DNA of 64,000 bases from Molanna angustata (lineage: Eukaryota > Arthropoda > Insecta > Trichoptera > Molannidae). The translations under genes were made by a program, and so were the position numbers. The notes under the pieces are model-generated. The model ran no database searches, was not told the origin of the DNA, and saw only the letters and a program-made list of their open reading frames with translations. Below, piece by piece: positions 11,233 to 23,900 of this stretch. The stretch covers positions 29,301,388 through 29,365,387 of the forward strand of contig OY754969.1 in NCBI GenBank assembly GCA_963576475.1, in the 5' to 3' direction. Each line of letters opens with the position of its first letter. The stretch's first letter is position 1.

Positions 11233-13140
11233 ATTTTAATATTGCAATGTTCTAATATAACAAACAAACTTATCTGTTTTAAAAATGGTTTAAAAAACAC
11301 ATCTGTTGTTAACTTAATTTGGTTAAGGTCGGGTTGGCAGTGTTACTTAAATTTAATTACACGCATTTGTTAAATTTCAAAGAGAATTTTGTACAGTCTG
11401 TTAACCCATGCCTTTTTTCGCCAAAATCTACTGCGAATGTGTTGTGTTTTTTAAATTTTATTTATTTTTCATTATTTAGATTTTGTTCAGCGATGGCTCT
11501 CAAGCCAAGTAGTAAATACAAAAGTATCTGTCAAGAAAAAACGCCTAGCTCTTGTTTTTTTTGTATGACATTTGACGTATATTGACACATTCAACAATAA
11601 AATTGTGTGACAAGATTTACAAAATAAAACAAAACATTATAAACATTTTATTTTATAATATTCGTGTGAATTTCAGATAGTGAAAAAGTACAATTGGTTA
11701 AATTTTGCTTAGGCCAAGTAAAACAAATTACTAAAACGTGATTTTACTGTCTTATAAGTACAACAATTTTTTTTATGGTATGTTGGTACTGTCCGTGTAC
11801 TTTCTTATAATTGATATTTTAAATTGTGTTCTAATGTACCTATGACGGCCATTTTGACTTGATTGATTTCTTTTATGTGAGCTATGTGTCTGTTTTGATG
11901 TGTATTAATGGTTAGTGGTTAATTTGTACAAAGTATTTTGATTGTGAGACTACCTAAATTAGATCGGAAACTATTATCGCCCTGAAAAATCAATGAAAAA
12001 TTATTATAAGCTGCTAACCCTTGAACATGATTTCCTAGTTGGGCAGCAGTAATAACTCTTTTATTAACACATCAGCCTGACTGTGGAAGGATCTTCAGAA
12101 TTCTGTGTTTCCACCTTCTTATAATCTGGGTCTTTTAAAGATCCGCATTAATATTTTCTTTAATGTACATACCTAAATATTTCGCATAAAAAACGTATAT
12201 TTAGTTTTAGTGCCGGCAACCGGACGTAGATAAATGACAATCAATTTTTTCCCCGTCTCACTTGGAAAACCAGTTCAGAGATGTCACTTACAAATATATT
12301 ATATAATATTATCCAGTGAAGCCAAAACAGTTTTGGTCTTGAAAATGAGAAAAAAGATAGAAAGCAATATCAAAAAAAAATAGATAAAACAAATTTCATA
12401 AAAATAAATTGAAAATATATAAAAAATAATAACAAAAGTTTTTGTAACTTAAATTTTTCAACATATTGTATTAATTTTATGACATCCCCATAACAGGAAA
12501 TGACTAGTGGGACGTTGTTGATCGCCTATGTATGCTTATGTGTTGTATTTAAATAAAATGAAAAATAATACGTACATTGTAAGAAAATTTGCGGTTATAG
12601 TTATGTAACAACATTTTCCTTTCCTCAATGTTAATATGGTTAGTAGTTATTAATACGTCTGTACCTATGATATACTTACATATTTTTTATTTGTAATGTC
12701 GAGTAATAGAATAGTCAGTTGATACGTACAAAAAAACATCGACACTGTTACGTTTCCTGTGACAACAACGTCAATTTTGTTCTCTTTACAAGGGGCTGAT
12801 TTCCTTTGGAATAGAGATTTTGAGTCTTCGTAAAGTTATACTAAGAATTTACTTTATGTATATGGACAGCTTATTTAAAATTCTAAAAAGAGTTATTCAA
12901 TTCGGACTGATTCTGTGGTGTGAGAGGAGTTGATGACGTGGACGCATCTAGAGGCAAACATGTTTAGTGAATCCACCGCTCCAAGACGGTTGGCGTTGTA
13001 ATGCACTTCCGTTTCCTTGAAAATCACATTACACTTGACTGCTTTACTTCCGTATATCTTCAGTCTACACTCAGCCAAAGTTCAATGACAATGTACCTAC
13101 CTACCTACTTACCTAACTTACTGTAAAATCATTTATCTTA
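11233..13140. other. AT-rich DNA, no gene assigned
   Basis: An 88-codon ORF (11319-11585, no ATG near its start) and a 61-codon minus-strand ORF (12893-13078, AECRLKIYGSKAVKCNVIFK...) are present. The second is GC-richer than its surroundings and could be part of an exon or an old element, but no family was recognised. The missing 5' exon of Grd may be here or further upstream. Confidence 0.35.
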
Positions 13141-13189
13141 AAGTACAAATCAGATAAAAATATTTAACAGCGGGGTTAAACTATTTTTT

Positions 13190-13575
13190 CTTCATTTACG
13201 GAGTAATATTCAAAAAGCGTCTGAAACCACAGTTTCTATCCACATAACCACGAATTCACGTCTTTTTCCCTTTATCCCTCTTCCTTTCTCCTCTCCTATC
13301 CTCCATCCAATAAACATAGCGTATCTATCTGATGTATTTTTTTAATCTTATTTTTGTTCTTATTTATACATATAATTTATTGTTTTTTATGTTTATTTTG
13401 TATTTTTAATTTATGATTTTCTTTGTTTTTCTTTTTTCTATTTGTATTCTTGTATTCCTGTAACTGTTTGTATTTACCATGGTGGTTGACTGGTAGAAAT
13501 TGCCTGCGGGCAATAAGTCCGCCACGTTGATTAAGTCAATAAAAGTCTTTAATTATTATTATTATTATTAATATT
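13190..13575 (+). mobile_element. LINE 3'-end fragment
   Basis: Contains 'tggttgactggtagaaattg', 'cctgcgggcaataagtccgc' and an (ATT)n tail, the 3' UTR style seen again in degraded form at 36780-36870 and 46190-46270. No RT coding remains. Confidence 0.55.
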
Positions 13576-14038
13576 AAAGTGTGATAATTGAAAGTAACTA
13601 TAAAAGGAAAACTCAAATTAAAAAACACTGTTAATAAATTTAGAAAGTATATTTGTATTCTTAAATTAAAGTTACTTAAAAATATATATTACGCTTTCTC
13701 CCATACAATAATGCAATATGTATACATATTTTATTTAGATGTAAAAAATAAATGCTCTTTCTTACATCTAGTATAACCAATAAGCTTTCGTTTGCATTTT
13801 TTGTTTTTCATAGTTTTATTTCTTTGTTTTCCTTTAGTACAACAATATGTATAGCAATCTCTCGTGGAGGCTCCTTTCATGCCCCCCCCCCAACTAAATG
13901 ATTACAACTAAAAATGAGCAATATTTATTTATACCAAAAATTCCCATCATCTTTGATTATTCCATTAAGTCAAAACATACATTTAAGTTTATATTTGATT
14001 ATTCCATTAAGATAAAACTTACATTAAAGATAAGATCT

Positions 14039-14226
14039 GGGGGGGGGCAAGTCTGGTCCCACCGGCTAATTCAAAACCCTCGCGATTACCCATATCATGG
14101 ATATAATTATTATATGGAGTTCTATAATATCTTTAGATGTCATAGAACTGCATATGATAATTATATCCATCACGAGGTAATCACGAGGGTTTTGATTTCG
14201 CCGGTTGGACCAGACTTGCCCCCCCT
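14039..14226. mobile_element. hairpin MITE, copy 1 (GGGGGGCAAGTCTGG ends)
   Basis: Inverted ends GGGGGGCAAGTCTGGTCC; the whole 185-bp element folds on itself around 'tatatggagttctataatat'. Other copies are at 29332 and 60112. It sits about 110 bp before the first assembled Grd exon. Confidence 0.9.
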
Positions 14227-14299
14227 GATTATATTTTTAAGTTTAAACTTACATTGAAGATTAGAATTGATTATTTTTTGAGTAAGTATTGAAATAAAG

Positions 14300-14337
14300 T
14301 CTCATTGTTTCAGAATAAATTTTTCTCATTGTTTCAG
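14300..14337 (+). promoter_or_regulatory. tandemly duplicated splice acceptor of Grd
   Basis: The 24-bp unit AATAAATTTTTCTCATTGTTTCAG follows an identical acceptor text, giving CAG at 14311-14313 and again at 14335-14337. Both junctions keep the frame, so two isoforms differing by eight residues are possible. Confidence 0.6.
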
Positions 14338-14945
14338 AATAAATTTCCACGAGTATTGCTGGGCTTCGACGAAGATAGTCGACGAGAGTAATATAAATAT
14401 AAATATATCGCTGAACTCGTACGAAACTTTTCAACCGCTTTCACCTCGGAGCGAACCTCCCGACAAACTTTCGAATAATTTTTCTTTTTATCCCGTGGAA
14501 AAGGAAAACAACCAAGCTGGCGACGGGAGACGTGATTTCGATTTTGTCGATAAAAATTCGTCAAAATTCGAAATTAAAAATTCGTATCAAAACTTTTATT
14601 TGCAAGAGAGAGGCGTGCTACGGAGGAAAGTGTTGGTGACAGAGACCGAAGGGGAAGGAATTAGGCTTGATTTGGACGATGAAAATTCGACAGTTTTGAG
14701 TTTCGTGAGATTCGATAGCGCCGATAAGATAACCAACCAAGCTAAGAGCGAAATCGTAACCAATTGGAATTGGGATTACTTGAACAATTCCAATAGTATT
14801 ATTCAAGTCGGAAATGAAGTCTCTTTGATGAAGACTGAAATCAAACGAAGTCCCTTGAATGATGTCGTGTCGAAAAACATAACGATTTTATTGGAAAATC
14901 TTTTGAAGAATTATGAAAATTCTCAATTGCCAACTCATGGAAAAG
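14338..14945 (+). CDS. Grd: Grd coding exon a (N-terminal segment)
   Basis: The acceptor is tcattgtttcag at 14326-14337 and the donor is AAAAG|GTAAT. The frame is open from the acceptor, and the first base completes a split codon, so an upstream exon ending with two codon bases is needed. It encodes about 200 polar, poorly conserved residues with possible N-glycosylation sites, then [23 protein letters not shown], which is where similarity to Grd proteins begins. A GTG at 14495 is only an internal codon, not a start. A second copy of the acceptor lies 24 nt upstream at 14302-14313 and would add eight codons in frame. Confidence 0.82.
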
Positions 14946-17900
14946 GTAATTATATTATGTTATTATTCGTTTTAAGATTTGATGAGTCGACTCAAATAAT
15001 TCAGAAAGAAAATTTTTATAAAATCTTTAAATAATTATTTTCTCATACAAAACTTTATTAGCATTAACGATTTTTTAAGATTTTACACATAGTAAAAATA
15101 TCTGGCCTCAAAAATTAATAATTAACTCATAAATAAATAAAACATACGAGCCAGCGACTATCAGACTTACTTCATTTTGTATAGGCCAGACATACGTCGT
15201 GGTATAAAGGCTGATTTTTTTCTGTAAAAGGATACCGCAGCAGGTAACAACGATTAGATAATGTGAATCCTGAATAGTGCTGACTTGCTTTTAAAGTGTT
15301 GAAAATTGCTATTTTAACACGTCAGTTCTATTACGAAGCGTTATAGTATAAATTATTAACGCATATTATTAACGCGTTGCCGATTAGGATAAGAAATATT
15401 TTAAAGTCTGACGAAACGAAAATAGTAACAATAAAAAATACACTGCAACATCTGTATCTGAATTCAAGCGTTCGTTAGACTTTGAATTATTATTGTTGAT
15501 TAATTATAGGTATATCTAATGTATATTATGTGTAAGGTTTATTTAAAATTTTTTCTTCTTTCAAATTTTTGTTTAGTATCCGTTTCTTTAATATTTGAGA
15601 TAAGTTTATAATGAAATAATTTTATGTGAAATTTATAATATTATGTGAAAGAGAGAATCTGCTTTGCCAAAAAACTGCTCTGCAGTTTGGAGGGAAAATA
15701 AATATGTATTACTTTTTATTAAAAAAAAAAAAAAAGCGTGTTTTTTTATATTTACTACGGAAGGTGAACACTTTAGTTGGTGAAAACCCCCCGGCAGTGT
15801 TATGAATGATGTGAGTTTTAATAGTCTTCTGTAGTACCTAAATGTTAAAAATCACGCTATATACTATAACTGACTATAACTGACTCTGTTATTTCCGAAA
15901 GTCACAACTGTTTAATGTTCATACTATCCAATCGATGTTACCTGCTGTGGTATACTTTTACATAAAAAAATCAGCCTTTATACTACCACGTAATTTTGGG
16001 ATTCGCGGGCTCTTGGTGTATATCATTTAATTCAGATAATATGCGGGGTTTTCTATACCACCCTTGAATATCGATTATTTTTTTTAATTCTCACAATAAT
16101 TAATTATTTGCCTACCTAGTTATTATAATCAACCAAGACATACCTAATTATTTTAATCAATGTAGACATACCTAATTATTATAATCAACAAAGACACTAT
16201 CTAATCATGCGCATATGCAATAATAAAAATATTCGACACTATCTTAATAATTTAAGTCACCCTAGACAAACCTAATTATTTTAATAAACATAGATTTACC
16301 TCATTATTTTAATCAACCTAGACATACCTTATTATTTTAATCAAGATTTGTTTTTATTTCAGGATTACCAACTATTGTGAAAACAAACATATTAATAAGA
16401 AGCATGGGCCCAGTGTCCGAATTAGACATGGTAAATATTATTTGTTTTTGGAAATTGTAAAGGAAATTTCAATTATAAAGAAATTTTAAGCCTAATAATC
16501 TTTCATATAAAAATCTGTTTTAAAAATGAATTTGTGTCAAGATAGAAAAAATGTGGCGTTCGTTTCTCTCTGCCAAACCCATGAGGGTCATAACGTAATA
16601 GTATGTATGAATGTAGTAATATTATCTTTCATATAAATTGCTACAGATATTCTTGAGCTAAATTATTCATCATCATCATCAGCCATTATTCGTCCAGTGT
16701 TGCTTCACTATCCTCCATCCTACCCTATCCCTCCATGCTTCCCTATCCCTCGCCACCCTTTGCCATTGACCTCCTGCCACTCGTTTTATATCGACAGATC
16801 ATCTTGTTTGCGGTCTGCCCGGGTTTCTGCGTCCAGATCCCGGTCGCCACTCCAGGGTGCGTTTGGTCCATCGATCATCTGCTATCCTTACTACAAGCCA
16901 GCCCAATTCCATTTTAAGGAAGCTACCTTGTATGCAACATCGGTAACTTTTATCCTTTCTCTGATCCATTCGTTGCGTTTTCGATCTCGAAGACTAATGT
17001 TAAGCATTCTCCTCTCCATTGCTCGTTGCGTTACTCGGAGTTTCTGTACTGCTAAATTATCATTGACGTTTATTTTGTGAATATTTTAGGATTATTCCAT
17101 GGACTGCTACTTCCGTCAATACTGGAGAGATGCCAGATTGAGCTTCCTCGGTCCCATCAAGTCCTTGTCCTTGTCCATCAAGATGTTGGAGAGAATATGG
17201 CGGCCAGATACTTACTTTTATAATGGAAAACATTCCTATGTTCACACAATCACCGTCCCTAACAAATTATTGAGAATCAACCAAGACGGAGATATTTTGT
17301 ATTCAATGAGGTAATAAATACATATTATGTATGTACACCCTGTAAATATTTTTGAATTACCGAAGTTCATTAGATACTCACGTAATACTTATTATGTTCT
17401 GACTGAAAAGGCACTTTTATTATTGATCGCAAGGTAATGGTCTTTGAAAAGAGTGAAAGCAGAACAGTGTGTCAAATAAAAGTAGAGAATGAATGGCTTG
17501 AACAAGTCGACGAGTATGTCTATCTGGGTAGTATGTTCCAACGGAATGGACGGCCTGATAAGGATATTGAAAGAAGAGTTATGGCAGGAAACAGAGTGAA
17601 TGGAGCACTTAGATCAGTTATGAATGATCGCAACATATCAAGAGACGCTAAAGTTGCCATTCATAACGCAATCGTAGTGCCAACCCTGACGTATGCAAGT
17701 GAGACCTGGACATGGCAGAAGTCGCACGAAAGCAGAATAAATGCAGTTGAAATGAGATCGCTTAGAAGAATTTGTAACAGAACGATGTATGATAGAGTTC
17801 GGAATGAAGATACAAGGAAAGAATGTAAGATAAAGAAAGATGTAATTAACAGAATGAAAGTTAACACATTGAGATGGTTTGGCCACTTGGGGAGAATGAA

Positions 17901-20900
17901 CGAAGAACGCCTGACGAAGAAAATATACAAATCTGACAGGAACGGAATAAGAGGTCGCGGGCGCCCAAGAAAAGGATGGCACGACCATGTAAACGATATT
18001 TTGAAAGATGGAAATGTAAGAAGCGTGAACAACAGACGAACATGTATAAGACGATGTATGAATGTTGAGGAGGCGATGAATGCGTGTCAAGATAGAAAAA
18101 TGTGGCGTTCGGTTCTCTCTGCCTACCCCGTGAGGGACATGGCGTGATGGTATGTATGTATGTATTGATTGATTCATCGTTAGTTTGTTTATACATCTTT
18201 TTCTTTACATTAAATGCTCCAGAAAAGATGAAATTCATTTTTGAAGCCAAAAATCAAGGTTATATCAACGAAAATATTTGCGACATAAAATTAAAAAATA
18301 AATTATGGTAGAGCGGTTATCGCACTGGCTTTGTAATCCAGTGGTCGCGAGTTCGAATCCTGCCTCGACCGACTTCGTTCACCTATAGCACAAGCATTTA
18401 TGCTTAGTTTAGGGAATGTAGGAAGATGTATAATATGCACTTGTTTAATAAGGACAAATTCATTTAAAAAAATGGTTCAAGGAGTATTTTCAAATTTTAA
18501 TAAATTGTGATATACCTACTGTCAGTGTGGAAACCCCAAATTTTCGAGTAGACATCACATAAGAGAAAAGCAGGGTTTTAGTAATATATTGATTTTGCGC
18601 CTTACAACAGGCAATTTGTATATCTGATAGGCATTATACGAGTTTGCACGAATCAGGAGTTCGGCATTCATCGGGAGTTGGGAGATCCATATAAGCAAGT
18701 GTCGGGAGGTAAGACCGGGGCTGGATTGATCGTTTATAGTGCTCTCACGTTGTGGTTCATTTGTATACTATTATTGTACTTCAATCTTGTAAATATCTTA
18801 ATACTGTATATTCAATAATAAATGTGTAAATAGTCAACGCGTTATTTATTTAACAATATATTGAATAAATATTAAATTTTATCAAAATTAAATAACCTGT
18901 CTTGTATTACCAATGGAATATTTCTTCGTGTACGTATCGTATTTTATATTATTTGCTCATGTTTCAGACTCACAATAAAAGCCAAATGTCCGATGGAGTT
19001 GAGAAATTTTCCGATGGATCGTCAATCTTGTCCTTTAATTTTAGGAAGCTGTAAGTAAAACATCACGTATTAGGTATATTTTCCTACATATTGTAAATTA
19101 ACTTGTGTACTATTTCTATATATCTAGTAAAAACGTGTCATCCACAGTCAAAAGATTGTTTGATTTTTGTCGCCGATGTTTTATAGAATCTTTGAGGAGA
19201 GAGTGATAAGAACAGACCTTATATTACTATGTACAATCGACTAAAAATAACGAATTATTGAAAAAAAACGCAATCGATTGCGTAGCGATGATTTATTTAT
19301 AAGCATGTGAAAAAATCGCATAAAGTATCAGAATATAGCATAAAAAATCAATTAAAAAAAGCATAATAAAGAACAATTGACAATGATGAGCAAATATTTT
19401 TTTTATTTAAAATGGTCACATTAAGTTTTACGGTATTTCGTAGACAGAGTGGAAGTTCAAATTAAACTTATTTCGAACAATAACATAGTTACACGTATTA
19501 GTTACAATGATCCTGAACGCTATCGACGATTATGTCGTCTCCAAGGATGATGGTGTAACCGAATGTGTGGTGTAATCGTTCGTGGATAAAAACTATATAT
19601 TTATATTATTCACATTGATTTCAAAGTGTTACTTGAATAGTTCAGTCAATGTTTACTTCCATCCTTCCAGATGCATACACAAATCAACAGCTGGTGTACC
19701 AATGGCAGAATTCTGATAGTGTTACCTTTGTACCAGGCATGACACTATCGCAGTTTGATCTGATGAGCTTCCCCTATAGAAATTTCACTTTCACCAGAAG
19801 AGAAGGTAACTCAATATTTTGAAAATAATGTATAATTTTACTAAACCTAAAATCCATAGGTACTACTAAAGCAGTATAAAAAAAGATCAGCCAAGTAAAG
19901 TTCCAATAAAAAATAGATTATAAAATAAATTATTAAAATAAAAATATAACTTTGTTTATTTCCACTTATTTATTTTTATTCCACAACTAGTTTCAAGAAC
20001 TACCGTTCTCTTCTTTAGGTGGGTTTAATCCCACCCGAAGAAGAGAACGGTAGTTCTTGAAACTAGTTGTGGAATAAAAATAAATAAGTGGAAATAAACA
20101 AAGTTATATTGTTATTTTAATAGTTTATTTAAATGAATTTCCACAAATCTAAATTAGTGTATAATAGCACTGTTATTCCGCACATAAACTACTGCTCAAG
20201 TGTATTATTTATGAGTAATGTAGGTGAAAATAAAAAACAAAACTACAGATAATACAAAACAGAGCAATGAGGACAATATTAAAATAAGTTTTCAAAGTTC
20301 TTATTATTCACACTGTGGAATGCCATTATAAATTATTTATATTGACTTAACTATTTTGAAGACACTATACTTTTACTTCCACTCAATAAATTAACTTTTA
20401 TACGTTGCTGATGATGGACGAAAGTCCGAAAACGTTCCAATAATTAATTTATACAAGTTAATTTATTGAGTGGAAGTAAAAATATAGTGTCTTCAAAATA
20501 GTTATGTAAGTCAATATAAATAATTTTTAATATTAAAATGCAATAGATTTACCCGTATTAAATATATGCTTGAGCAGTTGAAAATTTTGACAGTGAAACA
20601 ACAAATAATTCTGAATGTGCTAATTTTTATTAACAAATTAAAAAATAGACTTTTACCATCTTATTTACAAAAAAATATTATGTACAATTTTGAAGTTCAC
20701 GCATACCCGACGAGAAGTAGGCGGGACTTTAGACTGCCGCAGACAAACCTGGCAGGTACACAAAATAGTGTGTACTACAAAGGCTTACAACTTTATAATG
20801 ATTTGCCTGAATCTGTAAAGGAGGCGTCTAGTCTTGCCGCTTTTCGTCGCTTAGGTGCTGAATACATAAAACAAAAGTTTTTTTAAAAATCGTGTGTTTC

Positions 20901-23900
20901 TATTGTTTATATATTATGTTCTAATATTCTATAATATCTGTTTTGCTTGTTTTGATACTATATTATTATATTATTGTTTTTTTCATGTTGTTTGATGTCT
21001 TCTATTGTGGTGGTGTGTTTTACTTTTGTTTTTATTTTGTGTTTTATTGTTATTGATAGGTACGTGTCGTTTTTGAGTGTTCATTTAGTCATCTGATGTT
21101 GATTTGTTTTTTTTATTATTTGTTTTTATTTTTGTTTATACTAGATGTAAGAAATTGTATTTTTTTTACATCTAAATAAAATATATACAATACAATACAA
21201 TATAAACGCATCTACCTTAGAAGATTATAAAATATGTGTACCTATGAATATATGTATGTTTTATTTATATTAAAAAAAAATCATCTAGTATAAAAAATAA
21301 ACTCTTGTTTAAAATTAGTTTAATTATTCTATGAGTTTTGTTTTAATCAAACAAAATGGATTATTGTTAGGTATACATATTTATATTATTTATTTTATCA
21401 GGACGATCTGACAAAAGTCAAATATATATAAAAAGGAGTAATACGGCATAAATACCGTCAACATTGAAAATATAAAAATGGAGTAATACGGCATAAATAC
21501 CGTCAACATTGAAAATATAAAAAAGGAGTAATACGGCATAAATACCGTCAACATTAAACATATAAAAAAGGAGTAATACGGCATAAATACCGTCAACATT
21601 GAAAATAAAAAAATGAAATAATACGTCATAAATACCGTCAACATTGAAAATATAAAAAAGGAGTAATACGGCATAAATACCGTCAACAATGAGAATAAAA
21701 AAATGAAAAAATACGGCATAAATACCGTCAACATTGAAAATATAAAAATGGAGTAATACGGCATAAATACCGTCAACATTGAAAATATAAAAAAGGAGTA
21801 ATACGGCATAAATACCGTCAACATTAAACATATAAAAAAGGAGTAATACGGCATAAATACCGTCAACATTGAAAATAAAAAAATGGAATAATACGTCATA
21901 AATACCGTCAACATTGAAAATATAAAAAAGGAGTAATACGGCATAAATACCGTCAACAATGAGAATAAAAAAATGGAAAAATACGGCATAAATACCGTCA
22001 ACATTGAAAATAAAAAAATGGAATAATACGGCATAAATACCGTCAACATTGAAAATATAAAAATGGAGTAATACGACATAAATACCGTCAATATTGAAAA
22101 TATAAAAATGGAGTTATACGGCATAAATACCGTCAACATTGAAAATATAAAAATGGAGTAATGGAGTCAACATTGAAAATATAACTAGTTGCATGTAACA
22201 CATGAGATCCAACTGTCGATAGTGATAGTATTTACAGTTGAAGAATAAGTACCAAACTATAAACCCATAAATACAAATTATTTAATATTTTAAGATATTT
22301 GGTTTTCTATACAACACATGTACCTAGGTATGTATGTCAAGATAGGATAGTATGGAGGTCAGTCCTTTGATCCTACCCAGAATATGAAAACAGCATGTAT
22401 GTATGTTTGGAGATTAGTATCAACTATTAAGTCTTCTTAGATTATTGTATGTAGCTATTGCCATACAAATTGTATGAAGCAATGTCGTCACTAAATTCAA
22501 TTTTTATAAATATTGTTAAAAAAAATTTGAGATGTGCGAATACAATGTTAATATTTTTTATAGAAAATTAAATTATGTAGTTGGGGTGTTTCGGCTTTTT
22601 TCGATATTTAAAAAAAATGGAAATATAGGCAGTTAAACTCATAAATTTATCATAAAAAAAATATTTTTCTTAATAAAAAACGTTTGAAAAATCCTGGAAT
22701 TAAAAAAAAAACTAATTTGAGATTTTGTATTTGTCTATGTTTATACCAATTTTCAGCGTTCTATCTTATATGGTTTCTGAGATATATGGAAAAAAAAGTA
22801 AAAATTCAAAAGTTGATAACCCCTGACTGAAACAAAAATTCACAATTCTGAGTATAAAAGTTTTGTAAGCTTATAACTTTGTATATATTCTGAAAATTTG
22901 GGCTCTGTAAATTCAGCGGATCAATAAGGGGGGGGGGGGACGGACACACACCCACACACACCACACACACAGACACACAAAACTCACATAAAATGTTCTA
23001 CTCCGAATTCTGAGTAAATCCATGTATGGGAACATATATGCTGCGAGGCCTCTAGTTGGTGTTATTAGCATGCAAAAAGTCCACTACACCATACAAAATT
23101 TTCCTTCGTACACGCATCTTGGCTAAACTAGTTGCATGTAACACATGAGATCCAACTGTCGATAGCGATAGTATGTATAGTTGAAGAATAAGTACCAAAC
23201 TATAAACCCATAAATACAAATTATTTAATATTTTAAGATATTTGGTTTTCTACACAACACATGTACCTAGGTATGTATGTCAATATAGGATAGTATGGAG
23301 GTCAGTCCTTTGATCCTACCCAGAATATGAAAACAGCACGATGGTATGTATGTATGTTTGGAGATTAGTATCAAAGAATTAAGTCTTCTTATATATTGTG
23401 TGTAGGCTACTACGATACAAATTGTATGAAGCAATGTCGTCACTAAATTCAATTTTTATAAAAATTGTTAAAAAAAGTTTGAGATGTGCTAATACAGATT
23501 TTTTATTTTTTATAGAAAATTAAATTATCTAGTTGGGGTGTTTCAGCTTTTTTCGATATTTTTAAAATATTTGGAAATATAGGCAGTTAAACTCATAAAT
23601 TTATCATAAAAAAAATATTTTTCTTAATAAAAAATGTTTGAGAAACCCTGGAATTTTTTTGAAAAAAAATAATTTGAGATTTTGTATTTTTCTATGTTTA
23701 TACCAATTTTCAGCGTTCTAGCTTTTATGGTTTCTGAGATATATGGAAAAATAAAGTAAAAATTCAAAAGTTGATAACCCCTGACTGAAACAAAAATTCA
23801 AAATTCTGAGTATAAAAGTTTTGTAGGCCTATAACTGTTTATATATTCTGAAATTTTGGGCTCTGTAAATTGAGCGGATCAAAAGTTATAAGGGGACACA

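Noticed and set aside
12893..13078. Minus-strand 61-codon ORF (AECRLKIYGSKAVKCN...) as a host exon
   Set aside because: It looks coding-like, but no acceptor/donor pair and no recognised family; kept only as a note.
14495..14497. GTG at 14495 as the Grd start
   Set aside because: The frame is open upstream to a strong acceptor, and nuclear genes of insects start with ATG; it is an internal Val codon.
16697..17080. Plus-strand 127-codon ORF before Grd exon c
   Set aside because: The recognisable LINE text is on the opposite strand; this frame is its antisense shadow.
18302..18375. tRNA-Thr gene
   Set aside because: Boxes A and B and a TGT anticodon arm are present, but the acceptor stem does not pair and the sequence continues into a repeated SINE body.
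21390..22139. 249-codon minus-strand ORF with [15 protein letters not shown] repeats
   Set aside because: The repeat unit is 45 bp, a multiple of three, so the frame stays open by arithmetic. There is no conserved non-repeat part.
21425..22165. Regular repeat-spacer array resembling CRISPR
   Set aside because: Whole 45-bp units repeat without unique spacers, there are no cas genes, and the window is eukaryotic. The same applies to the 84-, 88- and 43-bp arrays.
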